Assembly (NCBI GenBank): GCA_027448945.1
Contig: DAIDMQ010000002.1
Coordinates: forward strand, 62,001 to 126,000
Source of the DNA: Gallionellaceae bacterium
GTDB lineage: Bacteria; Pseudomonadota; Gammaproteobacteria; Burkholderiales; Gallionellaceae
Direction: 5' to 3'
Length of the DNA stretch: 64,000 bases
Positions 44,679 to 54,137 of the stretch are shown in pieces. The notes beneath the pieces are model-generated. The model saw only the letters and a program-made list of their open reading frames with translations. It made no database searches and was not told where the DNA came from. Every line of letters starts with the position of its first letter. Positions within the stretch are counted from its first letter, which is position 1. Position numbers and translations under genes: made by a program.

Positions 44679-45277
44679 GGTTGTGCATTCCGATTCTTCA
44701 AGGTCACCCAGCCACCGTCACATTCAGCCTTGAGTTGTGCACCCACGCCCCCCTCTGTCTCGTTACGATGCAAGGAGCAAGAGTCTAGTTGATACCAACC
44801 TTTAATCTGCGAGCGGAGCGCATCGAAGAAGTCGATCAGTTGTTCTTCGTGTAGTAAGTCGAACTGCAGTTTCATCTCGCTGTAATTGATATTAAAGTTG
44901 CCGCTGTCTATGGGGGGCTGTGTAACGTACGCTGTTTGCGGGCCGATGTTGTATCTAAAGTCTTCGACGATTTTTTGTTGATGCAGTTTCTCTAGATTTT
45001 CCACCCAGTCCAGGCGTGTTTCTTCACCTATCAGATGTTGATCTACCGAGGCCGCATATTCATCCAGATAGCTCACCATATTGCTTTCGTCTAGTTGCGC
45101 ATTGTTGAACTCGCTTTGTGCCGATTGCAATTGGCGCAAAGCGTCATGCCATTCTTTATCTTCACGTTCAGCCCGACTTTGGCTGAAATAGATCAACAGC
45201 AAGCTGAAGCATAAGGCTATGCCCAAGATGATCAGGCTGAGGCGCATCACGCCAAAATCACGATGGGTTAATTTCAT
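44675..45277 (-). CDS. MshJ/PilO-like inner-membrane pilus assembly protein
   Basis: 200 residues: a short cytoplasmic start, one membrane segment (about 12-32), then a coiled-coil region and an alpha/beta domain, the PilO/GspM layout. Paired with the preceding MshI-like protein it would form the inner-membrane platform. ATG 45277 overlaps the upstream stop by ATGA; an in-frame start five codons earlier is less likely. Confidence 0.75.
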   Translation of the reverse strand: MKLTHRDFGVMRLSLIILGIALCFSLLLIYFSQSRAEREDKEWHDALRQLQSAQSEFNNAQLDESNMVSYLDEYAASVDQHLIGEETRLDWVENLEKLHQQKIVEDFRYNIGPQTAYVTQPPIDSGNFNINYSEMKLQFDLLHEEQLIDFFDALRSQIKGWYQLDSCSLHRNETEGGVGAQLKAECDGGWVTLKNRNAQP

Positions 45278-46770
45278 AGTACGGGTCTCCATACTAGTTT
45301 GAGTGTGAAGCCACTGACTGGCTGTGCAGCGTTACGCAAGTCGGTCAGGCTGCCTTTAGGGGTGATATCAAGCGGCTTATCAATGGCGCTGACCTGATAG
45401 CTTTTCAGTTCAAGTGCTTTTTGGAACTGGTCCAGATAGCTTAATGCGGCACGGTAATTAGTTGCCGCGTCATCCAAATGACCCTTGATTGTGATGACTT
45501 GAGCTGTGATGCCGACTTGGCCATTTTGAGGTATCGCTTCGGTGTTGCTGCTCTTCCAGGCCAACTCATCAAGTTGTATCTTGGGGAATTTATCCATCAC
45601 CATACTGAGCGGTGCCAGAAATTCCTGGGGTGTGCTGCTGCGTTCGTGTAGGCTGTGCAACGCCGTGATTGCTGATTTGATCTCTTGTGGTGCCACGGAA
45701 GTCTTGGGGAGCAACTGTAAAATAGTTTGAGTGTCACTTTTAATCTTGCTGGTGCGTTGTTTGATAGAGGCTATTGCTGCTTGGTCTGGTGTGTCTTGCA
45801 GATAGGAGGCTTGCACGGCCCAAAGGATGCTTCCGATAACCAGGGCGATGCTGGCAAGATACAGTCCAATCCGCAGTCTCCATAGACTGTAAAAATGGGT
45901 GTGGCTAGCATTGCCGTATTGGCTCTTGGGTTGTTTGACCGCTAACTGTCGCAAGAAAATCTGATTGGCATCGGAATCGCCGCGTACGTTGGCGAACTTA
46001 AGTTTCTTGGATAGGGTCGCCATATCGACAAAGTCATAACGCATGTCCTCGCTACGGGGCAAACGTGTCTGCAGTTCGATCAAATCATTGCTGTTGCCGA
46101 TGATGCGCACATCCAGCAATTGTCCTGCGGGTAGGAGGCTGAGGCTCTTTAGGTATTGATAAGTTCTACCCAACTCGCCCACTACCGCATCTTGGAAGGT
46201 CAAGCCTTGGCTGCAGGGCGTCAGCCGTGATATCTGTAGGCGGTGCGAACTGAAGTAAGTCTCACGCAGACCTGCATATTTATTCCAAGTAATCAGCAGC
46301 AAGTGGTTGGACGGGCTATCTGCCACCAAAGGTGTACTGATTTGAGGTACGGAGTAGATGCCAACCAAAGGGATTTGGTGTGCCAGCATCACATCTACCC
46401 ACGGGGTGATCAAGCCGGGGTTGGTGAGGGCGGAGAACAACATGTCTGCGTCGCGCCGCCCGGTTGCTTGACGTTGCAGCATGGTGGCTTGCTGGTACGG
46501 CGTGCCTCTATAGAACTGGTCAAACTTGCGTTGCAATAATGCCCGCTGGCTACTGCCGCTCAGATAGGGAATGGTCTCCAGTCTAAAATCTTCTTCGATC
46601 AGGTCAGTGAGTAGATACGTCGGGCAGTGTATGGTCCTGAGAAAGTCTGCAAAATCATCCTTGCCATCTGCTGTATCGGAGAACTCACGCTCGTCCACGA
46701 TCTTGTCTCCCAACATGTGTTGAGCATGGAGATGATCGGTACTAAGCATCAGGAGTAAATATTTTTTCAT
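45274..46770 (-). CDS. MshI/PilM-PilN-like inner-membrane pilus assembly protein
   Basis: 498 residues. A cytoplasmic part of about 300 residues resembles an actin-like PilM or GspL domain. One membrane segment follows (about 310-332), then a periplasmic helical region and a ferredoxin-like end, as in PilN. It therefore looks like PilM and PilN functions in one chain. The start overlaps the stop of the MshG gene by one base. The call rests on layout and gene order. Confidence 0.7.
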   Translation of the reverse strand: MKKYLLLMLSTDHLHAQHMLGDKIVDEREFSDTADGKDDFADFLRTIHCPTYLLTDLIEEDFRLETIPYLSGSSQRALLQRKFDQFYRGTPYQQATMLQRQATGRRDADMLFSALTNPGLITPWVDVMLAHQIPLVGIYSVPQISTPLVADSPSNHLLLITWNKYAGLRETYFSSHRLQISRLTPCSQGLTFQDAVVGELGRTYQYLKSLSLLPAGQLLDVRIIGNSNDLIELQTRLPRSEDMRYDFVDMATLSKKLKFANVRGDSDANQIFLRQLAVKQPKSQYGNASHTHFYSLWRLRIGLYLASIALVIGSILWAVQASYLQDTPDQAAIASIKQRTSKIKSDTQTILQLLPKTSVAPQEIKSAITALHSLHERSSTPQEFLAPLSMVMDKFPKIQLDELAWKSSNTEAIPQNGQVGITAQVITIKGHLDDAATNYRAALSYLDQFQKALELKSYQVSAIDKPLDITPKGSLTDLRNAAQPVSGFTLKLVWRPVL

Positions 46771-47972
46771 CAGAATTTCACCTTGCCGATGATGTCGTAG
46801 ATGGGTGACAGAACAGACAGCATGACCCAGCCGAGTAAGGTTCCCAATATGATAGTCATAGCCGGTTCGATCATGATTTGCACCTTCTTGATCGACTCTT
46901 TCACGTCCCTGTCGTAGAAATAACTCACGTTGAGCAGTGCTTTGTCTAGCGATCCGGTCGCCTCGCCAACTTTTAGCATACGTACCACGAGTGGCGGAAA
47001 CATGCCGGTGTTTTGGAAACTTTGGGTGAGATTCTTGCCGGACTCGATCTCTTGCATGACCGCTTCGAGTGATTTCGCTACGGCCAGATTATTGACCACA
47101 TCTCTGGAGTTATGGATGCATTCCAGAATGCTGATCCCGGAGCCATACATCATCGAAAAAGTGTTGGCGAAGCGCGCCAAAATGATTTTGCGTAGTATTG
47201 GACCGATCACCCACATGTCTAACTTGAATTGGTCGAAACGCAAGCGCATTTCATCACTGGAATTAATCAATAGTTTTGCTGCTATAGGCAGCACGATAGG
47301 CAGGAAGATGATGACATACCAGTAGTTGACGAAGAACCACGAAGTCGCCAGCAACATGCGTGTCTGGATAGGAATCTCTTGCCCCATGCCTTTGATGAAA
47401 CTGACCAGCTGCGGTACTAGATAGATCATCAAGAAGAAAGTAATGCCAAGCACAATCGTGCCAACGAACAGTGGGTACATCAGGATAGTCTTGGTATGTG
47501 AAGCCATCTCGTCTTGCCATTTTAGCGACTCGGTGATGTGCTGGAACACTTCGGGCAAGCGGCCGCTTTCTTCGCCGGCATGGGTCAGGCTGATGAAAAT
47601 CTTGTCAAAGGCATCCGGGTGTTGCGCCATCGCCTGGGAAAGTTTCTTTCCGTTCTCTATGGATTCAACCAGACTTGCAATGATTTCGCGAAAGCGCATG
47701 TCAGTCATGGTATCGCGCAAGTCCGCTAGACATTCCAGTAGGGGAACGCCGGCTCTGCTGAGTTGCTCCAGATTAAAGAAGAAGGTGATCATCTCGGATC
47801 GCTTGATCTTCCTTGCCTGCATTATGGAATTTTGATTATCGATCTTCGCATCGATGAGATCCAAGCCGCCACGTTTGAGACGGAACTCTAGATCGACCAA
47901 ATTGGCGGCATCTTGCAGTCCTTTGTTGGACTCGCCCTGTTGGTTGATCGCGCGATAGGCGTACATGACCAT
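46770..47972 (-). CDS. mshG: Type IV filament inner-membrane platform protein (MshG/GspF/PilC)
   Basis: 400 residues with two GspF domains, each ending in membrane segments: one near 165-225, the second at the C-terminus with MIEPAMTIILGTLLGWVML. Signature blocks LSRAGVPLLECL and FSMMYGSGISILEC mark the two repeats. It works with the MshE ATPase one base upstream to extract or insert pilins. Confidence 0.93.
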   Translation of the reverse strand: MVMYAYRAINQQGESNKGLQDAANLVDLEFRLKRGGLDLIDAKIDNQNSIMQARKIKRSEMITFFFNLEQLSRAGVPLLECLADLRDTMTDMRFREIIASLVESIENGKKLSQAMAQHPDAFDKIFISLTHAGEESGRLPEVFQHITESLKWQDEMASHTKTILMYPLFVGTIVLGITFFLMIYLVPQLVSFIKGMGQEIPIQTRMLLATSWFFVNYWYVIIFLPIVLPIAAKLLINSSDEMRLRFDQFKLDMWVIGPILRKIILARFANTFSMMYGSGISILECIHNSRDVVNNLAVAKSLEAVMQEIESGKNLTQSFQNTGMFPPLVVRMLKVGEATGSLDKALLNVSYFYDRDVKESIKKVQIMIEPAMTIILGTLLGWVMLSVLSPIYDIIGKVKF

Positions 47973-47973
47973 G

Positions 47974-49677
47974 TCAGCTGATCCTGTCTGTCAGGTCTAC
48001 CACCCGGCTGACTTCGGCCAGCGAGGTGATGCCCTGTTGGATGCGGCGTATTTCGTCCATCGCCAATGGGCGAAAACCTTTGGCCAAGGCTAGCTCGCGT
48101 ATCTGTCTGGTACTGGCGCGACGCGAGACCAAGTCATCCAAGTCGTAGTCCATTTTGAGTATTTCCATGATCGCCATACGACCTTTATAACCTTGGTGGT
48201 TACAGGATTCGCAGCCTGCGGCGCGATACAGCATGATGTCATGGTGAATAGGGATGCCCAACAGTTTGCGCTCCATCGAGTCGGGGTTGTAAGGATATTT
48301 GCATTCTTTGCAAAGTACTCGAATCAAACGTTGTGCGATGATGCCGATGATGTTGCCGGCCATGATGTCGGGCAGTATGCCAATATCCAGCAAGCGCGGA
48401 ATCGCGCCTATTGCGGAGTTGGTGTGCAGTGTCGAATAAACTTGGTGGCCGGTCATCGCGGCACGAAATGCCATTTCGGCAGTGGGATGGTCGCGTATTT
48501 CACCGACAAGGATGATGTCAGGATCTTGGCGCATCATGGAGCGAATACCGCTGGCGAAATCCAGCTTTGCCGCCTCGTTGATCGAGGTTTGGCGTATCAA
48601 TGAAATCGGATATTCAACCGGATCTTCCAAGGTCATGATGTTGACCGACTCGGTATTGACGTGGTTGAGCACCGAGTACAGCGTAGTGGTCTTACCGCTA
48701 CCAGTGGGGCCCGTGACCAGTATGATGCCTTCCGGTTTTGAGATGATCATCTTCAGTGTGTTGAGCGCACTGTCATCCAGTCCGGTTTGTGTCAGTGGCA
48801 CGATGCCCTTTTGCCTATCCAAGATGCGCAGCACAAAGTTTTCGCCGTGCGTGGTCGGATGAGAGGCGACACGAAAGTCGATAGGGCGTCCCGATAAACG
48901 TAAAGAGATACGACCATCCTGTGGTGCGCGGGTCTCGGCGATATTCATGCCGCTCATTACCTTCATGCGGACCACCATTGCAGGCCAGAAGCTCTTGTGC
49001 AAACTGCGCATCTGCCTGAGTACGCCATCGATACGATAGCGTATACGCAGGAAGCTGCTTTCAGGTTCGAAGTGGATATCGGAAGCGCCACGCTGTACGG
49101 CTTCGGTGAGTAACGCGTCTATAAGCCGAACGACTGGTTGGCTGAATTCATTGACCCCGGATTGCAGGGTCTGATACTCCATCTCGCCTGGTTCGATCTC
49201 GTGCAAGATGCCGTCGATGGATAGCTCGAAGCCATAGTATTGGTCTATGGCGCGCAGAATGTCAGACTCGCTGGCAAGCTGTGTGATGAGATGGTATTCG
49301 TCTTTAAGCAACGCCCGCAATTGATCCAGCGCGATGATGTTGTCGGGGTCGGCAATGACCAAAGTCAAAGTGCGTGCGGGTTTATCTACCGATAAGGGGA
49401 GCAACTGGTAACGTCTTGCAACGTCTTTGGGTATCAGGGTTAGTGCTGCGGGGTCGACAATAACGGTCGCAAGGTCGACGCTTTCTTGTCCCAGATTCTC
49501 TGACAATACATCACGTATGGTGGCTTCGGATAAGAAGCCCAGTCGCACTAACAATCTACCCAGGGGTTGGTGCGTACTGCCTTGCTCTTGCATGGCGATG
49601 CGCAATTGATCCTCGCTGATCACACCTTTTGCTACCAGCATGTTGCCTAAGGGTTGTTGGAGTTGGTTATCTGGCAT
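47974..49677 (-). CDS. mshE: Assembly ATPase MshE (GspE/PilB family) with an MshEN c-di-GMP-binding domain
   Basis: Powers pilus extension. 567 residues. Two 24-residue MshEN motifs lie at about 9-32 and 38-61 (PLGNMLVAKGVI... and PLGRLLVRLGFL...). Both have Pro where the consensus has the first Arg, and the second ends in Asn instead of Gln. Walker A is GPTGSGKTT (323-331); the Asp and His boxes are EDPVEYP and TLHTNSA. The tetracysteine zinc motif CKEC...CESC is intact. It starts 3 bases after the MshN-like gene. Confidence 0.94.
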   Translation of the reverse strand: MPDNQLQQPLGNMLVAKGVISEDQLRIAMQEQGSTHQPLGRLLVRLGFLSEATIRDVLSENLGQESVDLATVIVDPAALTLIPKDVARRYQLLPLSVDKPARTLTLVIADPDNIIALDQLRALLKDEYHLITQLASESDILRAIDQYYGFELSIDGILHEIEPGEMEYQTLQSGVNEFSQPVVRLIDALLTEAVQRGASDIHFEPESSFLRIRYRIDGVLRQMRSLHKSFWPAMVVRMKVMSGMNIAETRAPQDGRISLRLSGRPIDFRVASHPTTHGENFVLRILDRQKGIVPLTQTGLDDSALNTLKMIISKPEGIILVTGPTGSGKTTTLYSVLNHVNTESVNIMTLEDPVEYPISLIRQTSINEAAKLDFASGIRSMMRQDPDIILVGEIRDHPTAEMAFRAAMTGHQVYSTLHTNSAIGAIPRLLDIGILPDIMAGNIIGIIAQRLIRVLCKECKYPYNPDSMERKLLGIPIHHDIMLYRAAGCESCNHQGYKGRMAIMEILKMDYDLDDLVSRRASTRQIRELALAKGFRPLAMDEIRRIQQGITSLAEVSRVVDLTDRIS

Positions 49678-49680
49678 GTG

Positions 49681-50784
49681 TCACTCGGATAAAAGTTGAG
49701 CATGCTGCTCGATAGCGGTGTGATCAAAACCTGCACTATTACCAGTATCCAGTTGTATCGCGCGTTTGTAGTATTGGGCTGCGGGCTTTTTCTGTCCTAG
49801 CCGCTCCAGGCTGATCGCAAGGTTATAAGCGAGGCTGGCATTGCGCGGCTCCAGATTGTAGGCATTGAAGTATGCCTGTTGTGCCTCACCCCAGAGGGAT
49901 AGCCCTGCATAATGATTGCCCAAGGCAAAGTAGAGTGATGAAGAGTCTTTTTGTTCATTGAGCAAAGTCTTCAAATGACTTTCGGTATTGTCGTCAGTTC
50001 TCAGTGCAGACATGCCCGCATTGGCGACCGGATTACGTGGATCCAGTGTGAGTACCCTGCCGTAATATTGTGCCGCAACGGTGTCGGAGCCGCGATGTTG
50101 GGCGATAGCGGCCAGTCCCAATAAGGAATCTGTGTTGCGTCCATCTTTACCGAGTGCATCCTGATACAAGCCCTGAGCCTGGTCATATTTTCCAGCTGTG
50201 TACGCCTGATAAGCACGATTGAGTAAGCTGTCCAAACTATCAGATTTATCGGTCTCTACAATGAACGATTGAGCGCTTGCTTTGACCGGCGCTCTTCGTT
50301 TGTTAGCGACAGGTGTGGCCTGTTTGGGTGCTACTCCGGGAGGGGCCATAGTGGCGACCAACTCTGGTGCTTTATGCTCGATTTCCACGGGCGCGACGAC
50401 AGTCTCAATAGGCCGTATAGGTTCTGTAACCTGTGCTGGTGGCGGGGTGTACACCTGAGCCGAAATAGGTGCCGGTGGCGGGGGAGAGACTGGCCGGTAG
50501 GTGGGTCTGGAGTAAGCAGAGGTCTCATACCAGACATATGCGCCACCTGCAGCAAATAGCACCAAAGACCCCATGACGAAATAGATCAGATTACGGTTCA
50601 CTTTGTTACCTCCTGCTGCATTCGATTTGGCCTTGAAAAGGTTATGACCCGCAGTGCGGGCACCTTCTATGTCTAAGCTTGATGCTGGAGCATAGGGTGC
50701 TGTTGCCTCAGTAGTTAGCGTCAGTTCGGCTAAGGACTTATTTCCCCCTTGAGACTTCTTCCTCGCATCTAACAGCAAGCTCAT
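49681..50784 (-). CDS. mshN: MshN-like TPR pilus biogenesis protein
   Basis: 367 residues: a cytoplasmic N-terminal region (about 60), one membrane segment (65-85), a Pro-rich periplasmic linker (SPPPPAPISAQVYTPPP), then TPR repeats (about 190-350) with DSLLGLAAIAQHRG. The type II membrane layout and the position next to mshE and mshL match MshN. It probably helps the secretin assemble. Confidence 0.82.
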   Translation of the reverse strand: MSLLLDARKKSQGGNKSLAELTLTTEATAPYAPASSLDIEGARTAGHNLFKAKSNAAGGNKVNRNLIYFVMGSLVLFAAGGAYVWYETSAYSRPTYRPVSPPPPAPISAQVYTPPPAQVTEPIRPIETVVAPVEIEHKAPELVATMAPPGVAPKQATPVANKRRAPVKASAQSFIVETDKSDSLDSLLNRAYQAYTAGKYDQAQGLYQDALGKDGRNTDSLLGLAAIAQHRGSDTVAAQYYGRVLTLDPRNPVANAGMSALRTDDNTESHLKTLLNEQKDSSSLYFALGNHYAGLSLWGEAQQAYFNAYNLEPRNASLAYNLAISLERLGQKKPAAQYYKRAIQLDTGNSAGFDHTAIEQHAQLLSE

Positions 50785-50793
50785 GTCGATTCC

Positions 50794-52581
50794 TTAGGGG
50801 TTGCTTATTGCCGTGTCCTTGAAGAAGCCTTGATCGGGCAGACTTTCGCGGAAGCCGCTGTAATCGCCATCAATGCTCGCGTTTTTAATCACGATAGGAC
50901 GCAAGAAAATCACCAGCTCGGTCTTGGTGGAAGTCTTGTCGTGGTTTTGGAAAAAGTTGCCCACAAAAGGCAGGCGGGCGAGCAAAGGCACTTCTTGTGT
51001 CGTTTTACCTACGCGATCTTCCATGAGGCCACCCAGCACGGCAATCTGATTGTTCTCTATCTTCAACATCGAATCCATCTCGCGTGTCGAAGTCTGTGGG
51101 ATGAAATTGGGGACGGCTAAGTTGGGGGTTGGATCTTGCACATCCAATAAACGTCGTGTGATTGATGGACGGACGTTCAATAGGACAGTGTCGCTGTCGT
51201 TAATCTGCGGGGTCACGCTCATGGTGAAGCCGATAGGCACGGTGTTAACTGTAGTGGTGTAACTGATGATAGGTGCGCCACCGGGTACCGAGTTGGGCGT
51301 GGTGGTCGAATTGACGATGAAATACACATTGTTATCCACCACACGCAGCATGGCAGTCTGGTTGTTCATCACACTGAGTTTTGGACTGGAAAGCACTTTC
51401 ACGTTGCCGAAAGTCTCCAACAAGGAGATAGATGCCGCGATGTTGCCAAATTTAGAAGTGGGGTTGGCATAGTCCAATATCAGCGTACCAACAGCAGGGA
51501 TTTGATTGGAAGGGACTGGGCCTTGGCTGATTTGGAAGCCCTTGGTACCCAGACGCATGCGAGACCAATCTATCCCCTGTTGATATCTATCGCTCAAGCT
51601 GACTTCCACGATAGTGGCCTCAATCAGAACTTGGCGGCGGGCACTCGTCATGACTTGGTCGATAAAGTTTTGGATCTTCTCATGCTGTCGTCCGGTCGCA
51701 CGAACAGTGATCAGACCAGTCTCCGGGTTTGAAATGACAGATGCCGCTTCACGGAATGTGTTGCGTTTGGTGACGGTGATATCACCTTCTTCGATGCTGA
51801 CTGGATTGGGGCTGCTCTCCAATCCTATCTTACCCACCGAGCGCTTTGCATTTCCTATTGTGGCACCTGTCCCGGTGCTATTTCCTGTTTTGTTCTGTTG
51901 TACCGTGGTCTCACTGGATCCATCTGGAAGAATCTTGTCGGTTTCGCGCAAGATGTCGGTGATGTTTTTCTCTAGGTGTTCCCAGAAGTGGTTCTTGGAT
52001 GAGTTTTTTATGGCCAGAGATGAGTTGTTGCCCCCTCCTGCGCCGCTACTTGCTCCACTCGATGTTCCGCTGCCTGAAGCTGCCGAGCCGACTAGTGAGG
52101 AATTGGAGATCGACCCGTCAGCGTCTCGGGTCATATTTACATAGTCGATTTTGTAGCTGTGTAGATAGGGGGTGTCTGGCATTACCGCCAGATAACCGTT
52201 ATTCAACTCGTAACGCATATCTACTTGCTTGGCAATACGGGAGAGTATTTGAGGCAGGGTCTGATTGATGGCATTCATGGTGACTAGCCCATCTATGCCA
52301 CCTTGTACATCTAGATTGATTTTTGCATCACGTGCCAGTTCAAACAAGATTTGCTGCGCGGGGACATTGGTGACGACGACGCTGTAGGTGGCCGTCTTGA
52401 CGGCAGGTTTGGGGGGCGGGAGCACCACGCTATTAGTAATGGGCTGCGGTATGTCCTTGCTTGCGATTGCAGGTGGAGACTCCTGCGCCAAATGTTGATT
52501 GGAGGGTTTTATCGCTTGATTGCTACAGCTGGCGAGCAGTACGCAAACTGCGCAGAGACTCAATTTATATGGTATCCGCAT
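50794..52581 (-). CDS. mshL: Pilus secretin MshL (GspD/PilQ family)
   Basis: The outer-membrane secretin through which the filament passes. 595 residues. A lipoprotein signal ends in LLASC (about residue 19). The N domain (STN-like, ILFELARDAKINLDVQGGID) is followed by a Ser/Gly linker (residues 160-185), and the secretin C-terminal block has VLIEATIVEVSLSDRYQQG, the VPIGF motif and PLLARLPFVGNFFQ. The start at 52581 gives the lipoprotein signal; an ATG at 52653 gives a longer N-terminus without one. Confidence 0.93.
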   Translation of the reverse strand: MRIPYKLSLCAVCVLLASCSNQAIKPSNQHLAQESPPAIASKDIPQPITNSVVLPPPKPAVKTATYSVVVTNVPAQQILFELARDAKINLDVQGGIDGLVTMNAINQTLPQILSRIAKQVDMRYELNNGYLAVMPDTPYLHSYKIDYVNMTRDADGSISNSSLVGSAASGSGTSSGASSGAGGGNNSSLAIKNSSKNHFWEHLEKNITDILRETDKILPDGSSETTVQQNKTGNSTGTGATIGNAKRSVGKIGLESSPNPVSIEEGDITVTKRNTFREAASVISNPETGLITVRATGRQHEKIQNFIDQVMTSARRQVLIEATIVEVSLSDRYQQGIDWSRMRLGTKGFQISQGPVPSNQIPAVGTLILDYANPTSKFGNIAASISLLETFGNVKVLSSPKLSVMNNQTAMLRVVDNNVYFIVNSTTTPNSVPGGAPIISYTTTVNTVPIGFTMSVTPQINDSDTVLLNVRPSITRRLLDVQDPTPNLAVPNFIPQTSTREMDSMLKIENNQIAVLGGLMEDRVGKTTQEVPLLARLPFVGNFFQNHDKTSTKTELVIFLRPIVIKNASIDGDYSGFRESLPDQGFFKDTAISNP

Positions 52582-52658
52582 GCTAATTACCCCCCGTTTT
52601 TTTTGCAGACTAGCAGTTTTGCCATGGCTGCTCAATATTATTGTTGTATTCATACCGT

Positions 52659-54134
52659 TTACTCCAGCAGGTAGATCGTAGTTGCGAAGGCTTCCTGATA
52701 ACGTTGCGGCATCTGTTTGTTGGCTGCCTTGGCTGCCTCTATGGATGGATAGGCGCCGTAAAGCGCACGCAAGCCATCTTTGCCATTAAATTTTGCCGGA
52801 ACGATATAAATCTCTTCCAACTTGCCCAAATCATCCGCACGCTGCAGGAAACCCTCCATGCGTTTGGGTGAGATGGTCTCGTTGTAGAACAACTGTAAGC
52901 TGGCAACAGCTTTATGCGAGGCGAGTAATTGTTTGCCTGCCGCTAGTCGTTGTTCGTACAAGCTGCCTTTTCCGGTTGCAGGCAGAATCATGTTGACGGG
53001 CGCGGTGGTAATAGGTTCGGCCCGGCTTGGGATAGTTGCTGCGATAGGTGCGGCTGTAAAAGCTGAGGCAGCCAAGGTGGCCGCAGGCAAGGCGGCACTG
53101 TTCGCTGGGACTACACCCATCACCGCACTTACGGGTGCACCCGTAAGTGCGGTGATGGGTGATGCAATTGACTGGGTTGCATTGATTACGCCTGCGCTTG
53201 CGGTAACGGACGCTTGCTCATTAGTGCTGGTCGAGGGAGCCAAGAACCACAGTAGGCCTGCACAGAGAAGTACGGATGCGACTGCTGCGGCAATATAGGT
53301 GTTACGCTTGTTAAGCGGGTTGTGTTTGCTGTCCAGCTCACTATCTTTCATTGCGGCCTGCACATGGCGCACTTCGATGTCGTGAGTGTCTTCGACGAAT
53401 GCGGCGAGCAAGGCTTTGTCAGCCAGTACATTGGCACGTCTCATCAGTCCAACCGAGGCATCGGCAATCAGTTTTATGGCGGCCGGAGAGAATATATTAG
53501 GTCCGTGATAGCCCGCCTTACGCATGCGGAACATCAGATAATTTTGCAAGATGTCGCGAGACAGGGGTTGCATGTTGAAGTTGTGGACGATGCGATCCTT
53601 CAGCTGGCGCATATTCGGTTGATCGAGCTTTACATTCAATTCGGGCTGTCCAAATAAGACAATCTGCAGGAGTTTGAAGCTGCCTACTTGCAAGTTATAG
53701 AGCAAACGTAATTCTTCCAGCGTATCTATAGGCATTGCATGCGCTTCGTCTACCAGTACGACTACGCGCTTACCTTCACGTGCGCGGCCTTCCAGCTTGT
53801 TCTGAATGTTTTGCATCATCACACCGATGCGCTCGTGTTCTACGTTTAAGTCCAGCCCATCGGCGATGGCATACAGCATCTCTTCGCGTGACAAGCTGGG
53901 GTTGGCCAGATAGATAGGCTCTATATGAGGAGGGAGTTGTTCTAGCAGCATGCGGCACAACATGGTTTTTCCGCTGCCAACTTCACCGCTTACTTTGATG
54001 ATGCCTTCGACTTCGGTGATTGAATAAATCAGCGCATCGAGTATCTCCTTGCGATTCGCACCGCTAAAGAAAAATTCGGTCACGGGTGTGATCTTGAATG
54101 GTTGCTCGTTCAGGCCAAAATGTTCTAAATACAT
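52659..54134 (-). CDS. mshM: MshM/ExeA-like AAA ATPase with a SPOR-type C-terminus
   Basis: 491 residues. The family opening MYLEHFGLNEQPFKITP is followed by Walker A (GEVGSGKTM, about 50-58) and Walker B (VVVLVDEAHAMP). A membrane segment (about 283-302) leads to a periplasmic Ala/Thr-rich linker and a SPOR-like peptidoglycan-binding end. This is the GspA/ExeA plan, which opens the wall for secretin placement. The linker contains a 48-bp perfect DNA palindrome (listed separately). Confidence 0.9.
   Translation of the reverse strand: MYLEHFGLNEQPFKITPVTEFFFSGANRKEILDALIYSITEVEGIIKVSGEVGSGKTMLCRMLLEQLPPHIEPIYLANPSLSREEMLYAIADGLDLNVEHERIGVMMQNIQNKLEGRAREGKRVVVLVDEAHAMPIDTLEELRLLYNLQVGSFKLLQIVLFGQPELNVKLDQPNMRQLKDRIVHNFNMQPLSRDILQNYLMFRMRKAGYHGPNIFSPAAIKLIADASVGLMRRANVLADKALLAAFVEDTHDIEVRHVQAAMKDSELDSKHNPLNKRNTYIAAAVASVLLCAGLLWFLAPSTSTNEQASVTASAGVINATQSIASPITALTGAPVSAVMGVVPANSAALPAATLAASAFTAAPIAATIPSRAEPITTAPVNMILPATGKGSLYEQRLAAGKQLLASHKAVASLQLFYNETISPKRMEGFLQRADDLGKLEEIYIVPAKFNGKDGLRALYGAYPSIEAAKAANKQMPQRYQEAFATTIYLLE
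53114..53161. repeat. 48-bp perfect palindrome inside mshM
   Basis: A loopless inverted repeat with two 24-base arms. The arms meet at 53137/53138 in the sequence ACGGGTG|CACCCGT, with outer ends CACCCATCACC and GGTGATGGGTG. It encodes the periplasmic linker peptide ITALTGAPVSAVMG, and because it is palindromic the opposite strand encodes the same peptide in a matching frame. Confidence 0.95.
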
Positions 54135-54137
54135 AGT

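Noticed and set aside
52933-53298. A plus-strand open frame of 121 codons opposite mshM
   Set aside because: It is a shadow of mshM; its resemblance to MshM linker peptides comes from the palindrome, which encodes the same residues on both strands.
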